NCBI GenBank assembly: GCA_900539225.1
Contig: UQBO01000002.1
Span: 62,001-126,000 of the forward strand
Length of the DNA: 64,000 nt
Direction of reading: 5' to 3'
Origin: an uncultured Eubacteriales bacterium
GTDB lineage: Bacteria > Bacillota > Clostridia > Tissierellales > Peptoniphilaceae
Below the pieces are notes generated by a model. The model was not told the origin of the DNA. It saw only the letters and a list, made by a program, of their open reading frames with translations, and did no database searches. Within the stretch, counting starts at the first letter, position 1. Each line of letters opens with the position of its first letter. The position numbers and the translations under genes are program-made. Positions 24,074 to 33,429 of this stretch are shown one piece after another.

Positions 24074-26137
24074 TTACTTAAAAACGTAATTATAAGCTAT
24101 ATTTATAAACTCATCTCTATTGATTTTAGCGTTCTTGTCAATGGCATTGCCATCAATGTAGCCTAGTGCCTTGGCGATGGCAAGATAAGCATTTTCTTCC
24201 TTTGTAAGTTTAGCCTTTGCATTCACTGGCTTAAATATGTCTTTATTTACAAGCTCTTCCATGTCTTTTAGCCTTACCATAAACTTTGCTAAATCCATAT
24301 TTGTGATTTCTTTATCTTTATTCACTTCATTTTCTTTGATAACGCCATCTCTAAGAGCTCTTTGATAAGCATTATCTATAGTCTCATCTACATCATTATT
24401 TCTTGATCCATATCTATAAATAAAAGTCATAAAGTCTTTTTGCTTTAAGTTTTTCTCTGGCATTATCTCATCTTCAAGATAAGCGTAGCCCATTTGCTTA
24501 AGTAGAGTCGCCTTGTCTTTGTATTTTGATTTATCAATGTCGGAGTAATTTCTAAACTCATCTGCATTATTTGTAAGTTTACCAGTTATTGCGTCAATCT
24601 CAATTCTAGTAGTCTTTGGCATATAGCTTAAAACAACTTTTGACTTAGCTGGATCAGATTTATCTCTTATATATTGATAAGCTTCTTCGTATTGAATTTC
24701 TTTTTTGACTATATTATAAGCTTCATCTGCTGATATCTTTGCCTTTTCATAGCTCATAGGCTTTCTGTACCAAGCTCTTGAAAAGTCATTTACTTCTTTT
24801 GTATCCCTTGAAACGCCTATGCTTATCGAATTTTCTGGAACGTAGTAGCCGTCCACAACTCTTACAAAGTATATAGAATTATTTTCAGCGCTTATTAATT
24901 TTAGGTCCTTTTCATCAATGTCTGAAGCATTTTTCTTGATAAAGTCCATGGCAATTTTCTTTAGTTCATCAGAGCTTAAATCTTTTTTGTCACTGTCACT
25001 ATTATCAAAATTATTGTATTTGCTAAATCTTAAAAGACTTAAATCCTTCGCATCAAAAGATATATTATAGTAAGTCTTTTTCTTATCTTTGCCACTTTCC
25101 AAATTGATGTGGTAGATGTAGTCCTTAGAAATGTAGTCTTGATTTAGATTAGATAAAGTCACCTTAGTCTCGCTTGAGTCTTTCACAAAGGTTTTTGCCT
25201 TTTTGACAGCTTCGTCCTTAGTCTTTATACCCTTAATTTTGTCAATGCCTTTAACTTCGTACTCGCTAAGACCACTTGCAGCCTCTTCTGCAGCAGCATC
25301 CTTAGACATGTAATTATTTAAAAAGATAGGGTAGTCGTAGCGCTCATATTTTTTACTAGTAGAATTAACAAAGTAATTTGCATTTAGCTCGTTACTATAT
25401 ATAGTCTTAAATGTAAGCCTTGGCTCCTTCTTTTCATTGATTACAAACTTAATCATAGGCTTTAGATATTCATTGTCCTTGTAAATATTTATAGCCTCGT
25501 CCATAGTTAAATTGCTCTTAAGTGCATCAAACTCAGCAGTCTTTGAAAAATCAAAGCCTTTGTTGTAGTTAAGCGAGTACATTTGAACGCTCTTATCAAC
25601 ATAGCTTATGGTGATGGATGCGCCGTCACCTATAACACGTTTACCATTTACATATCTATCAAAGTTAAAAGTATAAGCGTTGTCACCGCCAAAATTTTGA
25701 TAAGTTTTTTCGTTTAGCTTAAGGCTCTTAGCGTTGATTGGGTCAATCTTTTTGATCATATCAATTGCATATTTCTTCATAGCATCATACGAGTACTTTG
25801 GTTTAAGTGTTTCGTACTTTTTGTTATCATATTTATTATAGTTAGTTATGTGCATGTCCTTTGATATGCTGACATTAAGATCACTTGAGCCGTCCTTCTT
25901 TGACCACGATAAATTATATATAGTACCGTACTCATCGTCACTCGAGCTATTCACCTCGAAATTATCATAGACGTCTTTGATATTAAAAACTTCTTTTGCT
26001 TTTAAAACTAATTTTTCCATCGTTTTGTCGTCCACCTTGTTTACGTTTTTTGTTTCTGCAAATGAATTTACTGGCAATGCGCACAAAACCATAACGATGG
26101 CTAGCATTGCAGCGATTACGTTCATCTTTTTAAGCAT
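24074..26137 (-). CDS. Secreted YcdB/YcdC-type repeat protein with SLH-like C-terminus
   Basis: 687 residues. A signal peptide (about 1-28, ending near Asn-Ser-Phe-Ala) is followed by a long Lys/Asp/Tyr-rich region with PepSY-like YcdB repeats (about 35-270 and 290-510). The last ~150 residues resemble S-layer homology domains (for example a Lys-Gln-Met-Gly-Tyr-Ala-Tyr-Leu segment and a final Ile-Asn-Arg-Asp-Glu-Phe). A wall-bound protein is likely; the role is unknown. AAGGAGATGATATT precedes the ATG. Upstream on the minus strand two TATAAT boxes (26159-26164, 26172-26177) could serve as -10 elements. Confidence 0.7.
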   Translation of the reverse strand: MLKKMNVIAAMLAIVMVLCALPVNSFAETKNVNKVDDKTMEKLVLKAKEVFNIKDVYDNFEVNSSSDDEYGTIYNLSWSKKDGSSDLNVSISKDMHITNYNKYDNKKYETLKPKYSYDAMKKYAIDMIKKIDPINAKSLKLNEKTYQNFGGDNAYTFNFDRYVNGKRVIGDGASITISYVDKSVQMYSLNYNKGFDFSKTAEFDALKSNLTMDEAINIYKDNEYLKPMIKFVINEKKEPRLTFKTIYSNELNANYFVNSTSKKYERYDYPIFLNNYMSKDAAAEEAASGLSEYEVKGIDKIKGIKTKDEAVKKAKTFVKDSSETKVTLSNLNQDYISKDYIYHINLESGKDKKKTYYNISFDAKDLSLLRFSKYNNFDNSDSDKKDLSSDELKKIAMDFIKKNASDIDEKDLKLISAENNSIYFVRVVDGYYVPENSISIGVSRDTKEVNDFSRAWYRKPMSYEKAKISADEAYNIVKKEIQYEEAYQYIRDKSDPAKSKVVLSYMPKTTRIEIDAITGKLTNNADEFRNYSDIDKSKYKDKATLLKQMGYAYLEDEIMPEKNLKQKDFMTFIYRYGSRNNDVDETIDNAYQRALRDGVIKENEVNKDKEITNMDLAKFMVRLKDMEELVNKDIFKPVNAKAKLTKEENAYLAIAKALGYIDGNAIDKNAKINRDEFINIAYNYVFK

Positions 26138-26256
26138 AATATCATCTCCTTTGTTTATATTATACCACTTTATTATAAGTGCATAACGATTTTAACAAAA
26201 TTGTAATAATTTTGATAAAGTCTGTGGAATTTATAGCTTTAAAAATAAACTTGTGA

Positions 26257-26262
26257 TATAAT
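26257..26262 (+). promoter_or_regulatory. -10 element for guaA
   Basis: A perfect TATAAT, 19 bases before the guaA ATG; the matching -35 is weak. The 144-base divergent gap upstream was inspected for a purine riboswitch and none was found. Confidence 0.5.
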
Positions 26263-26281
26263 TATTACAAGAGGTGATTAA

Positions 26282-27817
26282 ATGAAACACGATTTAGTCT
26301 TAGTAATAGATTTCGGTGGACAGTATAAGCAATTGATCGCAAGACGTGTAAGAGAAAATAATATTTACTCGGAAATAATTCCTTATACTAAAAGCATAGA
26401 AGAAATAAAAGCAAAAGACCCTAAGGCAATAATCTTTACAGGCGGACCAAACTCAGCCTACCTTGATGATTCACCATCGATATCGAAGGAGATATTCGAG
26501 CTAGGCATACCTATATTAGGTATTTGTTATGGGGCTCAGCTAACAGCTCATCTGTTAGGCGGTGAAGTGAAGAAAGGCTCTGAGAAGAACAGGGAATACG
26601 GCAAGACCATCTGCCACTATGAAGAGTCAAAGCTGTTTAAGGGCGTAGAAAGCGGCCAAGTTTGGATGAGTCACACTGACTACATATCCAAGCTGCCAGA
26701 AGGCTTTAAGTGCATCGCATCGACAGACAACTGTCCTATCGCAGCGATGGAAAATGAAGAAAAAAAGATTTACGCAGTACAATTCCACCCAGAAGTAAAA
26801 CACTCAATCGATGGAGACAAGATGATTAGAAACTTCCTTTATGACATTGCAGGTCTTAAGGGTGATTGGACGAGCGAAAATTTCATTGAAAACAAAGTTA
26901 AAGAGATAAGAGAAAAAGTTGGGGACAAAAAAGCTTTACTAGCACTATCAGGCGGCGTCGACTCATCAGTTGCTGCAGCCCTTATGCACAAGGCAATAGG
27001 CGACAATCTAACTTGCATCTTCGTTGACCATGGTCTACTTAGAAAAGATGAAGGCGATCAAGTCGAAGAGATATTTAAGAATAGATTTAAGATGAATTTC
27101 ATTAGAGTTAACGCTCAAAAGAGATACATGGATAAGCTTAATGGAGTATCAGAGCCAGAAAAGAAAAGAAAGATCATCGGCGAAGAATTTATCAGAGTCT
27201 TTGAAGAAGAAGCAAAGAAGCTTGGCAAGATTGAATACCTTGTTCAAGGAACCATATATCCAGACGTAGTTGAGTCAGGAACAAACGGTTCAGCAGTTAT
27301 CAAGAGTCACCACAACGTAGGCGGCTTACCAGATGACATAGGCTTCGAAGGACTGATAGAGCCACTAAGAGAGTTATTCAAAGACGAAGTAAGAGCCATA
27401 GGACTTGAGCTTGGTCTAGATGAAGACCTTATCTATAGACATCCATTCCCAGGACCAGGCCTTGCCATCAGAGTCATAGGCGAAATCACAGAACAAAAAC
27501 TAGAAATACTTCGTGAAGCAGATGCCATCTATATAGACGAGCTAAAGAAAAACGGCCTATATAGAAAGATTTGGCAAGCATTTGCAGCATTACCAGATAT
27601 AAAGACAGTTGGCGTTATGGGCGACGAAAGAACATATGACTACGTATGCGCATTAAGAGCAGTAACAAGCACAGACGGTATGACGGCAGAATTTTATCCG
27701 ATAGATATGGATATACTTGCAAAGATATCGAATAGAATCATAAATGAAGTAAAAGGAATTAATAGAGTGGTGTATGATATTACATCTAAACCACCAGGAA
27801 CAATCGAATGGGAATAA
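26282..27817 (+). CDS. guaA: GMP synthase (glutamine-hydrolysing)
   Basis: Makes GMP from XMP. 511 residues, bifunctional. The class I glutamine amidotransferase domain (about residues 5-190) has the nucleophile loop Gly-Ile-Cys-Tyr-Gly and the His-Pro-Glu triad part. The ATP-pyrophosphatase loop Ser-Gly-Gly-Val-Asp-Ser-Ser is near residue 224. The C-terminal dimer domain ends in Lys-Pro-Pro-Gly-Thr-Ile-Glu-Trp-Glu. The DNA of this last stretch (GAATGGGAATAA at the stop) matches the attachment core reported for islands that integrate at guaA, and accessory DNA begins right after it. Confidence 0.97.
   Translation: MKHDLVLVIDFGGQYKQLIARRVRENNIYSEIIPYTKSIEEIKAKDPKAIIFTGGPNSAYLDDSPSISKEIFELGIPILGICYGAQLTAHLLGGEVKKGSEKNREYGKTICHYEESKLFKGVESGQVWMSHTDYISKLPEGFKCIASTDNCPIAAMENEEKKIYAVQFHPEVKHSIDGDKMIRNFLYDIAGLKGDWTSENFIENKVKEIREKVGDKKALLALSGGVDSSVAAALMHKAIGDNLTCIFVDHGLLRKDEGDQVEEIFKNRFKMNFIRVNAQKRYMDKLNGVSEPEKKRKIIGEEFIRVFEEEAKKLGKIEYLVQGTIYPDVVESGTNGSAVIKSHHNVGGLPDDIGFEGLIEPLRELFKDEVRAIGLELGLDEDLIYRHPFPGPGLAIRVIGEITEQKLEILREADAIYIDELKKNGLYRKIWQAFAALPDIKTVGVMGDERTYDYVCALRAVTSTDGMTAEFYPIDMDILAKISNRIINEVKGINRVVYDITSKPPGTIEWE
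27807..27817 (+). other. Candidate attachment site at the guaA 3' end
   Basis: AATGGGAATAA covers the last codons and stop of guaA. The same 11 bases occur at 33419-33429. The 3' end of guaA is a well-known target of island integrases in Gram-positive bacteria. No integrase gene is found in this window, so the assignment is an inference from position and repeat. Confidence 0.4.
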
Positions 27818-27820
27818 AAT

Positions 27821-27848
27821 TTGCGTTAAATATAATTTATTTTATAAT
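27821..27848 (+). promoter_or_regulatory. Promoter of the HaeIII-like R-M operon
   Basis: TTGCGT (27821-27826), 16-base spacer, TATAAT (27843-27848), starting 4 bases after the guaA stop. It supplies transcription for the methyltransferase at 27884 and probably for the genes behind it. Confidence 0.6.
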
Positions 27849-27883
27849 GTAATTATATAGTGTTAAAGATATGGAGGAAAGTA

Positions 27884-28906
27884 ATGAAAATAATCAGTTT
27901 ATTTTCTGGCGCTGGTGGATTAGATTTAGGATTTCAAAAAGCTGGATATGAAATAGTGGCTGCCAATGAATTTGATAAAACAATATGGGAAACATATCAA
28001 AATAATCATGAAACTGATTTAATTAAAGGAGATATTTGTGAAATCCCTTCTTCTAAGTTTCCTGAATGTGATGGAATTATTGGTGGACCACCATGTCAAT
28101 CTTGGAGCGAGGCAGGATCTTTAAAAGGAATAAACGATCCGAGAGGTCAATTGTTTTATCAATATATTAGAATTCTAAATGATAAAAAACCAAAATTCTT
28201 TCTTGCTGAAAATGTAAAAGGAATGATGGCACAAAGACATAATAAGGCTGTTAGGAATATTGTTTCACAGTTTGAAGATGCTGGATACGATGTGTTTATT
28301 CATTTATTAAATGCTAGCGACTATGGAGTTCCACAAGATAGAAAAAGAGTATTTTATGTTGGATTTAGAAAAGATTTAGGAATTAGATTTGAATTGCCAC
28401 CAAAACCTTATGAATATAAACTAACTTTTAGAGACGCAATATATGATTTAAAAGATAATGCAATTCCTGCGTTAGATAAAAATAAAACAAATGGCGAGAA
28501 TTGCTTGTTTACTAATCATGAATATTTTATTGGAGCATATTCACCAATATTCATGAGTAGAAACAGAGTAAGGGGATGGGATGAACAAGCTTTTACTGTT
28601 CAAGCCTCTGGAAGACAATGTCAGTTGCATCCACAAGCTCCAAAAATGATCAAAAAAGGAAAAAACAAACAAATTTTTGAACCAGGAAAAGAAGATTTAT
28701 ACAGGAGATTATCAGTTAGAGAGTGTGCAAGAATCCAAGGATTTTCAGATGATTTTAAATTTTATTATACTAACTTAAATGATGCTTATAAAATGATTGG
28801 GAATGCTGTGCCAGTAAATTTAGCATATGAAATGGCAAAAGCAATAAAATTAGCTTTAAGTAAACCAAATTATTTTTTCTGTAGTGAACAATTAAAAATT
28901 ATATAG
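27884..28906 (+). CDS. DNA (cytosine-5)-methyltransferase, M.HaeIII-like (GGCC)
   Basis: 340 residues. The ATG at 27884 has GGAGGAAA upstream; a longer frame would include that site. C5-MTase motifs: I Leu-Phe-Ser-Gly-Ala-Gly-Gly-Leu (6-13), IV Gly-Gly-Pro-Pro-Cys-Gln-Ser (67-73) with the catalytic Cys at 71, VI Ala-Glu-Asn-Val, VIII Gln-Asp-Arg-Lys-Arg-Val. The sequence follows M.HaeIII almost along its full length as I remember it, including the target-recognition stretch Thr-Val-Gln-Ala-Ser-Gly-Arg-Gln-Cys-Gln. Modification of GGCC is therefore expected. Its partner nuclease follows 11 bases later. Confidence 0.93.
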   Translation: MKIISLFSGAGGLDLGFQKAGYEIVAANEFDKTIWETYQNNHETDLIKGDICEIPSSKFPECDGIIGGPPCQSWSEAGSLKGINDPRGQLFYQYIRILNDKKPKFFLAENVKGMMAQRHNKAVRNIVSQFEDAGYDVFIHLLNASDYGVPQDRKRVFYVGFRKDLGIRFELPPKPYEYKLTFRDAIYDLKDNAIPALDKNKTNGENCLFTNHEYFIGAYSPIFMSRNRVRGWDEQAFTVQASGRQCQLHPQAPKMIKKGKNKQIFEPGKEDLYRRLSVRECARIQGFSDDFKFYYTNLNDAYKMIGNAVPVNLAYEMAKAIKLALSKPNYFFCSEQLKII

Positions 28907-28917
28907 AGGGATGAAGT

Positions 28918-29862
28918 ATGAGTAATAAAAGCAATAATCAAGGTAGAGCTTATGAGTTTGCATATTTAAACACTTTACACGAGGAAATTTCAAAATATAG
29001 GGTTTCGAAAATTGAAAAAAACTCAAGTTATAAGGCAGCAGAAAAGGCGTGGAACACTTTAGAAGAAACTGAAAAAGATATGTATAAAGTAAGTGCTTTA
29101 GCTGGTGCTAATGTCATTCTGGAATTAGAGCCTTTAATTTTAGATGATGGAGAAGATGAACTTGAATTAAAAATCCAGAGTGACGATAAAGGAAAAGATG
29201 GAGATGTAAGAGATGTTTTAATCATTAGAAAAGGTATTGAGTGGGAAATTGGTCTAAGTGTAAAGCATAACCATTTTGCTGTAAAGCACAGCAGACTATC
29301 TAAAAGCTTAGACTTTGGAGAAAAATGGTACGGTATAAAATGCTCTGATAAATATTGGGAAGATATAAAGCCTATTTTTGATTATTTGGAAGATGAAAAG
29401 GCAAAAGGATCAAAATGGAGAGATCTTCCTAGCAAAGAAGATGATGTTTATTTACTACTTCTAAATGCTTTTAAGGATGAAATAGATAGGCAAAATAATG
29501 TTTATGGTAAAGATATTCCAAAATTAATGGTTGAATATCTTCTTGGAGAGTTCGATTTTTATAAAGTAATTGGTATTGACAGCAAACAGTTGACACAAGT
29601 TCAAAGCTATAATCTAAGAGGTACTTTGAATAAAGAAGGTATTAATCGCAAAAGAAGTGTCAAGTTGCCGATAGCTTCGTTACCAACAAGAATTGTAAGC
29701 TTAGAATTTAGACCAGGAAGCAAAAATACTTTGGAACTATACCTTGATAGGGGTTGGCAATTTAGCTTTAGAATTCACAATGCAGCAACAAAAGTAGAAA
29801 CAAGTTTGAAGTTTGATATACAGATAATAGGTATGCCTATAACTATCATTTCTATAGATTAG
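28918..29862 (+). CDS. Type II restriction endonuclease, R.HaeIII-like
   Basis: 314 residues of the RE_HaeIII family, expected to cut GGCC where the methyltransferase has not acted. The N-terminus Asn-Lys-Ser-Asn-Asn-Gln-Gly-Arg-Ala-Tyr-Glu, the block Lys-Asp-Gly-Asp-Val-Arg-Asp-Val-Leu-Ile-Ile-Arg-Lys, and the stretch Val-Lys-His-Asn-His-Phe-Ala-Val-Lys-His-Ser-Arg-Leu-Ser match R.HaeIII as remembered. The Asp/Glu-x-Lys pattern in those blocks is a reasonable active site. GAGGGATGAAGT precedes the ATG. The gene looks intact, so both partners should be active. Confidence 0.92.
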   Translation: MSNKSNNQGRAYEFAYLNTLHEEISKYRVSKIEKNSSYKAAEKAWNTLEETEKDMYKVSALAGANVILELEPLILDDGEDELELKIQSDDKGKDGDVRDVLIIRKGIEWEIGLSVKHNHFAVKHSRLSKSLDFGEKWYGIKCSDKYWEDIKPIFDYLEDEKAKGSKWRDLPSKEDDVYLLLLNAFKDEIDRQNNVYGKDIPKLMVEYLLGEFDFYKVIGIDSKQLTQVQSYNLRGTLNKEGINRKRSVKLPIASLPTRIVSLEFRPGSKNTLELYLDRGWQFSFRIHNAATKVETSLKFDIQIIGMPITIISID

Positions 29863-29887
29863 ATTGTAAGTGGAAGTAGAGAGCTTT

Positions 29888-31141
29888 ATGAATAAAATAG
29901 CCGAAGAATTAAATAGATATCCTCAAAATTATTGGGACTTCAAAGGGATAACTAAATCAGGCATACACAATATTGGTAAATACCCTGCTACTATGGTTCC
30001 AGATATGCAGTATCAGCTATTAAGTGTTATAAGTAAGCATATAAATAATAAAAATATTACTTTGTTAGATCCTTTTTGTGGATCTGGAACAACTTTAGTT
30101 ATCGCACAAGAATTAGGAATTAATTCTGTAGGGATTGATATAAACCCATATGCTACATTATTGTCGTTTGTAAAAACTCATAAATATAATAGGACGGATG
30201 TTTGTGATGCAATTTCAACAATTAAAAGTAATTTAGAGAAGGAATCAAAGTTTTCAATATATGATTTTTATAATATAAAAAAATGGTTTAGAGACGATAT
30301 AATAAACTCTTTGAGCCAAATAAGGCATTGTATATTATTAGAGAAAAGTCAAGATATAAGAAAATTTTTTTGGATTTGTTTATCTGAAGTTATATTTAAA
30401 TTTAGTAATGATAGGACTAGCACGTTTAAATTACACGCTCTTCCAAAGGAAAAAATAGATTTAATAGAAGATAAATGTATAGAATATTTCATCAAAATTA
30501 TTAAAGATAATTCAGAACATTTAAATTATAGCAATACAACTAGTTCAAATATAATATACGGTGATTCAAGTAGCATCATCAATAATAAATTAAAAGGTGA
30601 ATTTGACATTATATGTACTTCCCCGCCGTATGGTGATAATCCGACAACAGTAACATATGGACAAGCTTCTATTTTATTCTTAAAATGGGTTTATTCAAAA
30701 GATTTATTATGTGAACCAGATATATTGTCCAATTATTCAAAAATAGATTATTTAAGCCTAGGAGGAAATAAGAATAATAATAAACTTCCTGATATATCTA
30801 TTATACATGAATATATTGATAAGCTTAGTGAAAACAAAAAAAATAAAGTTATAAGATTTTTATCGGATTACTATAAATCGTTATATGAGCTAAATAAAGC
30901 TCTTTCAGTGGATGGGTATATAATATTTACTGTAGGAAATAGAAAGGTAGATGGAATAGAACAGCCTTTTGATAAAATAACCGAAAATATTTTTAAAAGC
31001 TTAGGATTAAGAAAAGTAGATTTATTTAAAAGAAATATACTGTTTAAAAAAATGCCTAAAAAAATATCTAAAATAAAGAATATGGGATCTGTTGAATCTA
31101 TGTCAGAAGAAACAGTAATCATATATAAAAAGGAGAAATAA
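29888..31141 (+). CDS. DNA methyltransferase, N4-cytosine/N6-adenine class
   Basis: 417 residues. The SAM-binding motif Asp-Pro-Phe-Cys-Gly-Ser-Gly-Thr-Thr is at 61-69 and the catalytic motif Thr-Ser-Pro-Pro-Tyr at 244-248, so motif I comes before motif IV with about 170 residues between them, room for target recognition (alpha-like order). Ser-Pro-Pro-Tyr is common in N4-cytosine enzymes, but N6-adenine cannot be excluded. I preferred the ATG at 29888; a GTG at 29870 has no ribosome site. It lies 25 bases after the HaeIII-like nuclease, and the GHKL ATPase starts 1 base after its stop. Confidence 0.85.
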   Translation: MNKIAEELNRYPQNYWDFKGITKSGIHNIGKYPATMVPDMQYQLLSVISKHINNKNITLLDPFCGSGTTLVIAQELGINSVGIDINPYATLLSFVKTHKYNRTDVCDAISTIKSNLEKESKFSIYDFYNIKKWFRDDIINSLSQIRHCILLEKSQDIRKFFWICLSEVIFKFSNDRTSTFKLHALPKEKIDLIEDKCIEYFIKIIKDNSEHLNYSNTTSSNIIYGDSSSIINNKLKGEFDIICTSPPYGDNPTTVTYGQASILFLKWVYSKDLLCEPDILSNYSKIDYLSLGGNKNNNKLPDISIIHEYIDKLSENKKNKVIRFLSDYYKSLYELNKALSVDGYIIFTVGNRKVDGIEQPFDKITENIFKSLGLRKVDLFKRNILFKKMPKKISKIKNMGSVESMSEETVIIYKKEK

Positions 31142-31142
31142 T

Positions 31143-33227
31143 ATGGCCAAATTATCGGTATCCGGTAAATTCATTAAAGAAGTATCACAAAACATACCTG
31201 GAACAAAGTTTGCAATAATAGAATTAATAAAAAATTCATATGAAGCTCAATCTAGCTCAGTGCGAATTTATATATCACCTGAAAAAATCACTATACAGGA
31301 TAATGGTAAAGGAATGAATCTTGAAGAAATTGATACTTTGTTGACCGTTAGTGATAGTAATAAAATTTTTGGACAAGAAGTCGGAGGTGTACTTATATCT
31401 GGAGAAAAAGGATTAGGTTTTTTCTCGGTATTTAAATTTGGAAACAAAGTTAAAGTTGACACAGTAAAAGATTCAAAAGGATACTCATTTGAGTTAGATA
31501 TGGAAGAAATATCCTCTCAAAAAAGTTTATATAATTTAGATATTCCAGTAAAAAAAATAGATGATATTAAGGTTCATAGCGGCACAACGATAACTATAAC
31601 AGAAATATACAAAGAAACATTTGATATATTTAAACAAACATTAGATAAAGATGATGAATTAATGAGGTTGATAAACGTTATAGATTCAACAGAAATTAAT
31701 GTTGAAATTAAAAAATCTTGGGATGAGAAAAACACTGAGTCTAATGATATAACGAGATTAGATGAAGCAAAGATTGCATCGGCATTATTCGACTCTAAGT
31801 TAATGAAAAATAAAAATGGAAATAAATTTTTTAAATTACTTAGAAATGGTAATGAATATAAATTTGAAATAGATGAAAAATTTAATGAGTTTTTTGATAA
31901 TGAAAATATAAAAGTGAATATAGATATAAGTATATATAACTTAAAGGGGTTGAGCAAAAAACATTTACCTGATATTTATTATGATAGTGTGAATGATAGA
32001 GTGGTGCCATTAATATATATTAATAAATGCTTATTTGATAATTATACTCTATATAATTCGGAAATAAATTCTTCTAAAAGCAACAAGCAAGTTTTCAGAC
32101 AACAAGTTGGGAAAATTAGTTTGATATTAACTAGCCCTGATTTAATTTCATTCAACTCCGATAGAACTAAAATGACGGAATCTGTTAATAGCATTTTATT
32201 CCAAGAGTTTTTAAACTATTTTTCGTCTAATATGCAAATATTTTTAAGAAATATTCTCGATAAAGAGTTGGAAAAGAAGCCGAAAATATACAATAGAACT
32301 TGTTTCATTAATCAAACTCCTGATTTAAAGAATGATAATTACAAAATAAAATATGTAATTCATAATGAAGAAAAGAAGGATAAAGTTACAACTGATTCTA
32401 CAGGAACATGGGAAATTGTATACAGCAACAATGATAAAGTAATATTAGATGTCCTTGAACGACCAGATCCAATAATAAAGCAAAAAATTTCTGAATTTTT
32501 GGTTGGAACTGAATATAGATTTGATGATTTGTTTATATTTGAAGACTGTGAGAGCACAAGAAAAATAAAACCATTAGAATTCACAGTTACTCCAGAAGAT
32601 TGTAGGAGCATGAATAGCAAGTTACAAACAATAACTTTTAATAGACCGTGCTCAAATATATTTTTTAAAATATCGATTGAAGATAAAATAAGTAACAAAA
32701 AAATAAATGGAGAGTACAAGGGAGTTAGCCAGTTTCCGATTTCTAATAGGACTAGTAAAGTAGGAATTAAAGATGTTATGGTACATCCATTAATGCAAAT
32801 TAATCAGAATGTTAAAGAAGATATTTATATCTTTAAGAATCAGTTGAATGATATATATAAAGATCGCAAAAAATATGAGTATATTTTGATTTCATCTTTA
32901 AGAACATTTGTTGAGCTTGTTGTTAATGATATTGTAGAAAAATTAGGGGAAAAACAAGACAAATATCTTGAAAAAAATTTTAAAATAATTAGTGCTAGTA
33001 AAAATATCAAAGATAGATTTATAAATAAAATTCAAAATGAGAGAGAAAAAGCTGGAGTATTAGAGATATATAATCAAGCATTTAGTCAAGGTAGGTATGA
33101 TGGAACTATATCATATTTAAACCTAACTACTCATGGAGCAGGAAGAATAATATCACTAAAACAGATAGAAATAGATTTTCCTATAATAAATCTACTTTAT
33201 ACTTATCTTTGTTTTTTAAATTTATGA
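31143..33227 (+). CDS. GHKL (MutL/MORC-like) ATPase linked to a methyltransferase
   Basis: 694 residues. The N-terminal Bergerat ATPase fold is clear: N box Glu-Leu-Ile-Lys-Asn-Ser (27-32), G1 box Asp-Asn-Gly-Lys-Gly-Met (53-58), and G2 Ser-Gly-Glu-Lys-Gly-Leu-Gly-Phe-Phe (86-94). A transducer-like region extends to about 390. The rest, with a helical end (about 575-694), is unassigned; no PD-(D/E)xK or HNH nuclease motif is visible. Known context: MutL-like GHKL ATPases in R-M operons were described by Iyer, Abhiman and Aravind (2008) in relation to MORC proteins. The 1-base gap to the methyltransferase implies a joint function, presumably defence. Confidence 0.8.
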   Translation: MAKLSVSGKFIKEVSQNIPGTKFAIIELIKNSYEAQSSSVRIYISPEKITIQDNGKGMNLEEIDTLLTVSDSNKIFGQEVGGVLISGEKGLGFFSVFKFGNKVKVDTVKDSKGYSFELDMEEISSQKSLYNLDIPVKKIDDIKVHSGTTITITEIYKETFDIFKQTLDKDDELMRLINVIDSTEINVEIKKSWDEKNTESNDITRLDEAKIASALFDSKLMKNKNGNKFFKLLRNGNEYKFEIDEKFNEFFDNENIKVNIDISIYNLKGLSKKHLPDIYYDSVNDRVVPLIYINKCLFDNYTLYNSEINSSKSNKQVFRQQVGKISLILTSPDLISFNSDRTKMTESVNSILFQEFLNYFSSNMQIFLRNILDKELEKKPKIYNRTCFINQTPDLKNDNYKIKYVIHNEEKKDKVTTDSTGTWEIVYSNNDKVILDVLERPDPIIKQKISEFLVGTEYRFDDLFIFEDCESTRKIKPLEFTVTPEDCRSMNSKLQTITFNRPCSNIFFKISIEDKISNKKINGEYKGVSQFPISNRTSKVGIKDVMVHPLMQINQNVKEDIYIFKNQLNDIYKDRKKYEYILISSLRTFVELVVNDIVEKLGEKQDKYLEKNFKIISASKNIKDRFINKIQNEREKAGVLEIYNQAFSQGRYDGTISYLNLTTHGAGRIISLKQIEIDFPIINLLYTYLCFLNL

Positions 33228-33290
33228 AAATACAATTACAAAAATACTAATTTTATAAATTTAAATGGTATAAAGTTATTATTCGACACT

Positions 33291-33425
33291 GGTACTGGGA
33301 CTGGGATGGGACTAAAAATCTGAAAATGTCCTATAATTTGATGGATTTAGGGATACAAGAAAAAACAGAACCTAGTATTTTGAATGGTTTGAGATATATC
33401 AGACGTTTGGAAAAGAAAAATGGGA
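33291..33425 (+). repeat. Diverged 135-bp direct repeat, copy A
   Basis: Aligns without gaps to 37032-37166 with about 15 differences in 135 positions (near 89% identity by hand count). Both copies begin in a Gly-Thr-Gly-Thr-Gly reading frame that stops at TGA, and both end at AATGGGA, after which they differ completely. Copy A runs straight into the 11-base guaA-end match at 33419-33429. Confidence 0.85.
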
Positions 33426-33429
33426 ATAA
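33419..33429 (+). other. 11-base copy of the guaA 3' end (candidate attR)
   Basis: AATGGGAATAA, identical to the guaA terminus at 27807-27817. It falls exactly at the right end of repeat copy A. Chance matches of this length in AT-rich DNA are uncommon over 12 kb but possible. The interval between the two copies holds precisely the two methyltransferase systems. Confidence 0.35.

Noticed and set aside
26138..26281. Purine riboswitch in front of guaA
   Set aside because: The conserved junction sequences of the purine class are absent and the leader after the -10 box is too short.
29888..33227. Type I, type III, BREX or DISARM system
   Set aside because: No helicase/translocase, specificity subunit or other marker genes of these systems are present.
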